Source: Branchiostoma floridae (taxonomy: Eukaryota; Chordata; Leptocardii; Amphioxiformes; Branchiostomatidae). From it: a stretch of DNA of 33,788 nucleotides. The stretch lies in contig NW_023365716.1 in NCBI RefSeq assembly GCF_000003815.2, positions 618,388-652,175 on the forward strand, in the 5' to 3' direction. Below the pieces are notes generated by a model. The model was not told where the DNA came from. It did not search any database and saw only the letters and a list, made by a program, of their open reading frames with translations. The position numbers and the translations under genes are program-made. Below, one piece after another: positions 32,278 through 33,788 of the stretch (the first letter of the stretch is position 1; each line of letters begins with the position of its first letter).

Positions 32278-32642
32278 CAAGTTCTACATCATTTAAACAC
32301 TGTGAGAGGCTTCTGAAGGCGAACACTAGGGGGCCGCAAGGGTTTATATCGATAGGTGCTGTATGACGCGAACTGCGGTGGGAGACCGCATGGGTCAGCG
32401 TGAGGTCATGGTTCTATTAACTATTATTATTTATTCATGTAATATATGCGAAGAAATAAAGAACAAAGTTCTACACCATTTAAACACTGCGAGAGGCTTC
32501 CTCGGGCGAACATTGGGTTGCCGCGCGGGTTTATATCGATAGGTGCTGTATGACGCGAACTTCGGTGGGAGACCGCTTGGGTCAGCGTGAGGTCATTGTT
32601 CTATTAGACAACATGGCCGCCGAGCGGAACCTGAAATAAGAG
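32278..32642 (+). promoter_or_regulatory. Second zinc-finger-type promoter, partly duplicated in tandem
   Basis: A module of about 140 bp (TTTATATCGATAGGTGCTGTA, GACGCGAACT, GGGTCAGCGTGAGGTCAT) occurs twice, at about 32278-32414 and 32468-32606. The second leads into ATGGCCGCCGAGCGG (32613), the tiny ORF MAAERNLK, and donor GAG|GTTTGTTTTC at 32642. This matches the plus-strand side of the promoter at 24.3 kb, so a further plus-strand gene of the same family is expected to the right. Confidence 0.6.
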
Positions 32643-32834
32643 GTTTGTTTTCGTTTTGTGTCGTTTCTTTACTGCGTAACGGGAAGGTAGTTAGTTACCC
32701 TGTTTGTGTTGAAGAGTACAAGCTACATAAAGGACTGATATTCCTGCCTTCTGAATTACTGCAATGTAGCCTTGTTTTACGTCTATTTATTTGTTCCGCT
32801 AGACATTATCTGGAATCCAGTCTCTTTCTGGGTC

Positions 32835-33018
32835 GGCCTACCGCAGTTAGTGTAGTCTTTGTACGGGCCTAATGCAACTCCCTCCCGCCGGGGTAATCGT
32901 CCACACACGGTAGAATTTATTGTCCTACCGCGTAAAAATCCTACCGGGTGTGAACGATTACCCCGGCGGCTGAGAGCCGCCCTGGCCCCGTAGAGAGCCC
33001 ACACTAACTACGGTAGCC
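32835..33018. mobile_element. Foldback element in the second duplication arm
   Basis: Inverted arms CCTACCGCAGTTAGTGTAG and CACACTAACTACGGTAG, with inner CGCCGGGGTAATCGT and ACGATTACCCCGGCG. About 184 bp. The corresponding place in the first duplication arm (about 24.6 kb) lacks it, so it inserted after the duplication. Confidence 0.75.
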
Positions 33019-33788
33019 CGTGCCACAAGGGGACTGGGTTCCAGGTTTATAATACATGTAGCTAGACATGGGCCCTTGGTGCTTCTCTCTCTGCATGGTG
33101 CTTCGTAGCTGTTGAATTTTCCCTGGTACTTGTCTGGTACTACGCACAAAAATTGCACTGAATTAATTTAATCTGGATAGAAATTGCGAGGCCTTTCTTG
33201 TATGACATGAATGTTTATTCTATTGAAATTGCAACAAATTATAGATGGTATCCTAGGCAGTGATGCTTATGTTCCTTCATTATTGGTACATGGGATTTTG
33301 GAGCAAGAAAAAAATCAGCATTCATTACTAGTACAGAAACTCCTAGTATAATATAATTTATTCAAACATGCCAGACACTGTACACTGAGTACACTCCCCT
33401 ATACTAGTACCTCAACCAGCTGTACTGACAGTCAGGCCTACAGCTACTAACTAGTATAAATGCATTTAAGTTCGAGGGGATTTACTTTTGCGGTAGCGTC
33501 ACAATGGAGTGTTCGCGGCGGTTTTTAGTTCGCGGTAGCGCCATAGACTGCAGTCTCATGATGTACTGTTATGGAAAAATCTTTGCGGTGGTTTTTATTA
33601 ACTTTTAAGTTCGCGGTGAAGCAGTCACCGCAAAAAAAAAAAACACGCAAACACAAAACCACCTCAAACATTTTTCCATTTACAGTATCATATATCCTGC
33701 ACAAATGGGAGGAAAGGCACAAATAACATCAGACATCATACAGATACATGTGAACCCACACACCTATACCCCCATTACTACCCTATAG
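33019..33788 (+). other. Second arm of the segmental duplication, to the window end
   Basis: Collinear with about 24.6-25.35 kb: GTGCTTCGTAGCTGTTGAATT, AGTGATGCTTATGTT, CATGCCAGACACTGTACAC and CAGATACATGTGAACCC appear in the same order. A MITE at 33454-33687 is an insertion private to this arm. No exon seen. Confidence 0.6.
33454..33687. mobile_element. MITE with TA-(CTG)TAAATGC ends, copy 4
   Basis: Left end TATAAATGCATTTAAGTTCG (slightly decayed), right end CATTTACAGTA. Interior TTCGCGG blocks as in the other copies. An A run and small indels make it the most degenerate of the four. Confidence 0.7.

Overview
The window looks like nuclear DNA of a cephalochordate (amphioxus, Branchiostoma type). 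This is inferred from four things: intron-rich genes, long C2H2 zinc-finger genes built from alternating 'MCGECGYR' and 'KCDQCDYSAA' fingers, many short terminal-inverted-repeat elements plus tRNA- and 5S-derived SINEs, and abundant minisatellites. There are two assembly gaps (25909-26738 and 28615-29177). No species call can be proven from the sequence alone.

Layout. (1) 1-3661, plus strand: repeats, then the last two coding exons of a gene I do not recognise (2320-2432 and 3283-3424). A nine-copy minisatellite sits at the acceptor of the first exon, and a partial copy of the terminal exon lies at 2922. (2) 4306-18409, minus strand: a complete 14-coding-exon gene for PrimPol (primase-polymerase), reconstructed exon by exon with GT-AG junctions and consistent phases. 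It predicts 798 aa, against about 560 aa in human. A likely non-coding first exon lies at about 19941-19980. The introns are full of transposons. (3) 18422-21700: PRIMPOL 5' intron/promoter and intergenic DNA, with a 5S rRNA-derived repeat and MITEs. (4) 21716-23407, minus: an intact 16-finger C2H2 protein of 563 aa. (5) About 24246-24400: a mirrored, probably bidirectional promoter serving the minus-strand zinc-finger gene and a plus-strand paralogue. (6) 25420-27200: CA-rich microsatellite with a gap. (7) 28278-31144, plus: a frame-broken zinc-finger paralogue with about 20 fingers after a gap. (8) 32278-33788: a diverged second copy of the 24.3-25.3 kb promoter segment, suggesting that another zinc-finger unit follows beyond the window.

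Main observations. Tandem duplications repeatedly span splice junctions: nine copies and two copies in the left gene; in PRIMPOL, two copies of the ATG exon's acceptor, 17 copies at exon 4 and three at exon 11, plus a stray copy of the exon 8 donor end. In most arrays the unit is the 3' splice site plus the first part of the exon, and only the copy nearest the exon body gives a full-length protein. Separately, the C-terminal exon of PRIMPOL carries six acidic [S/E]DxDLL motifs, where human PrimPol has a short RPA-binding tail. This suggests an expanded array of RPA-docking sites.
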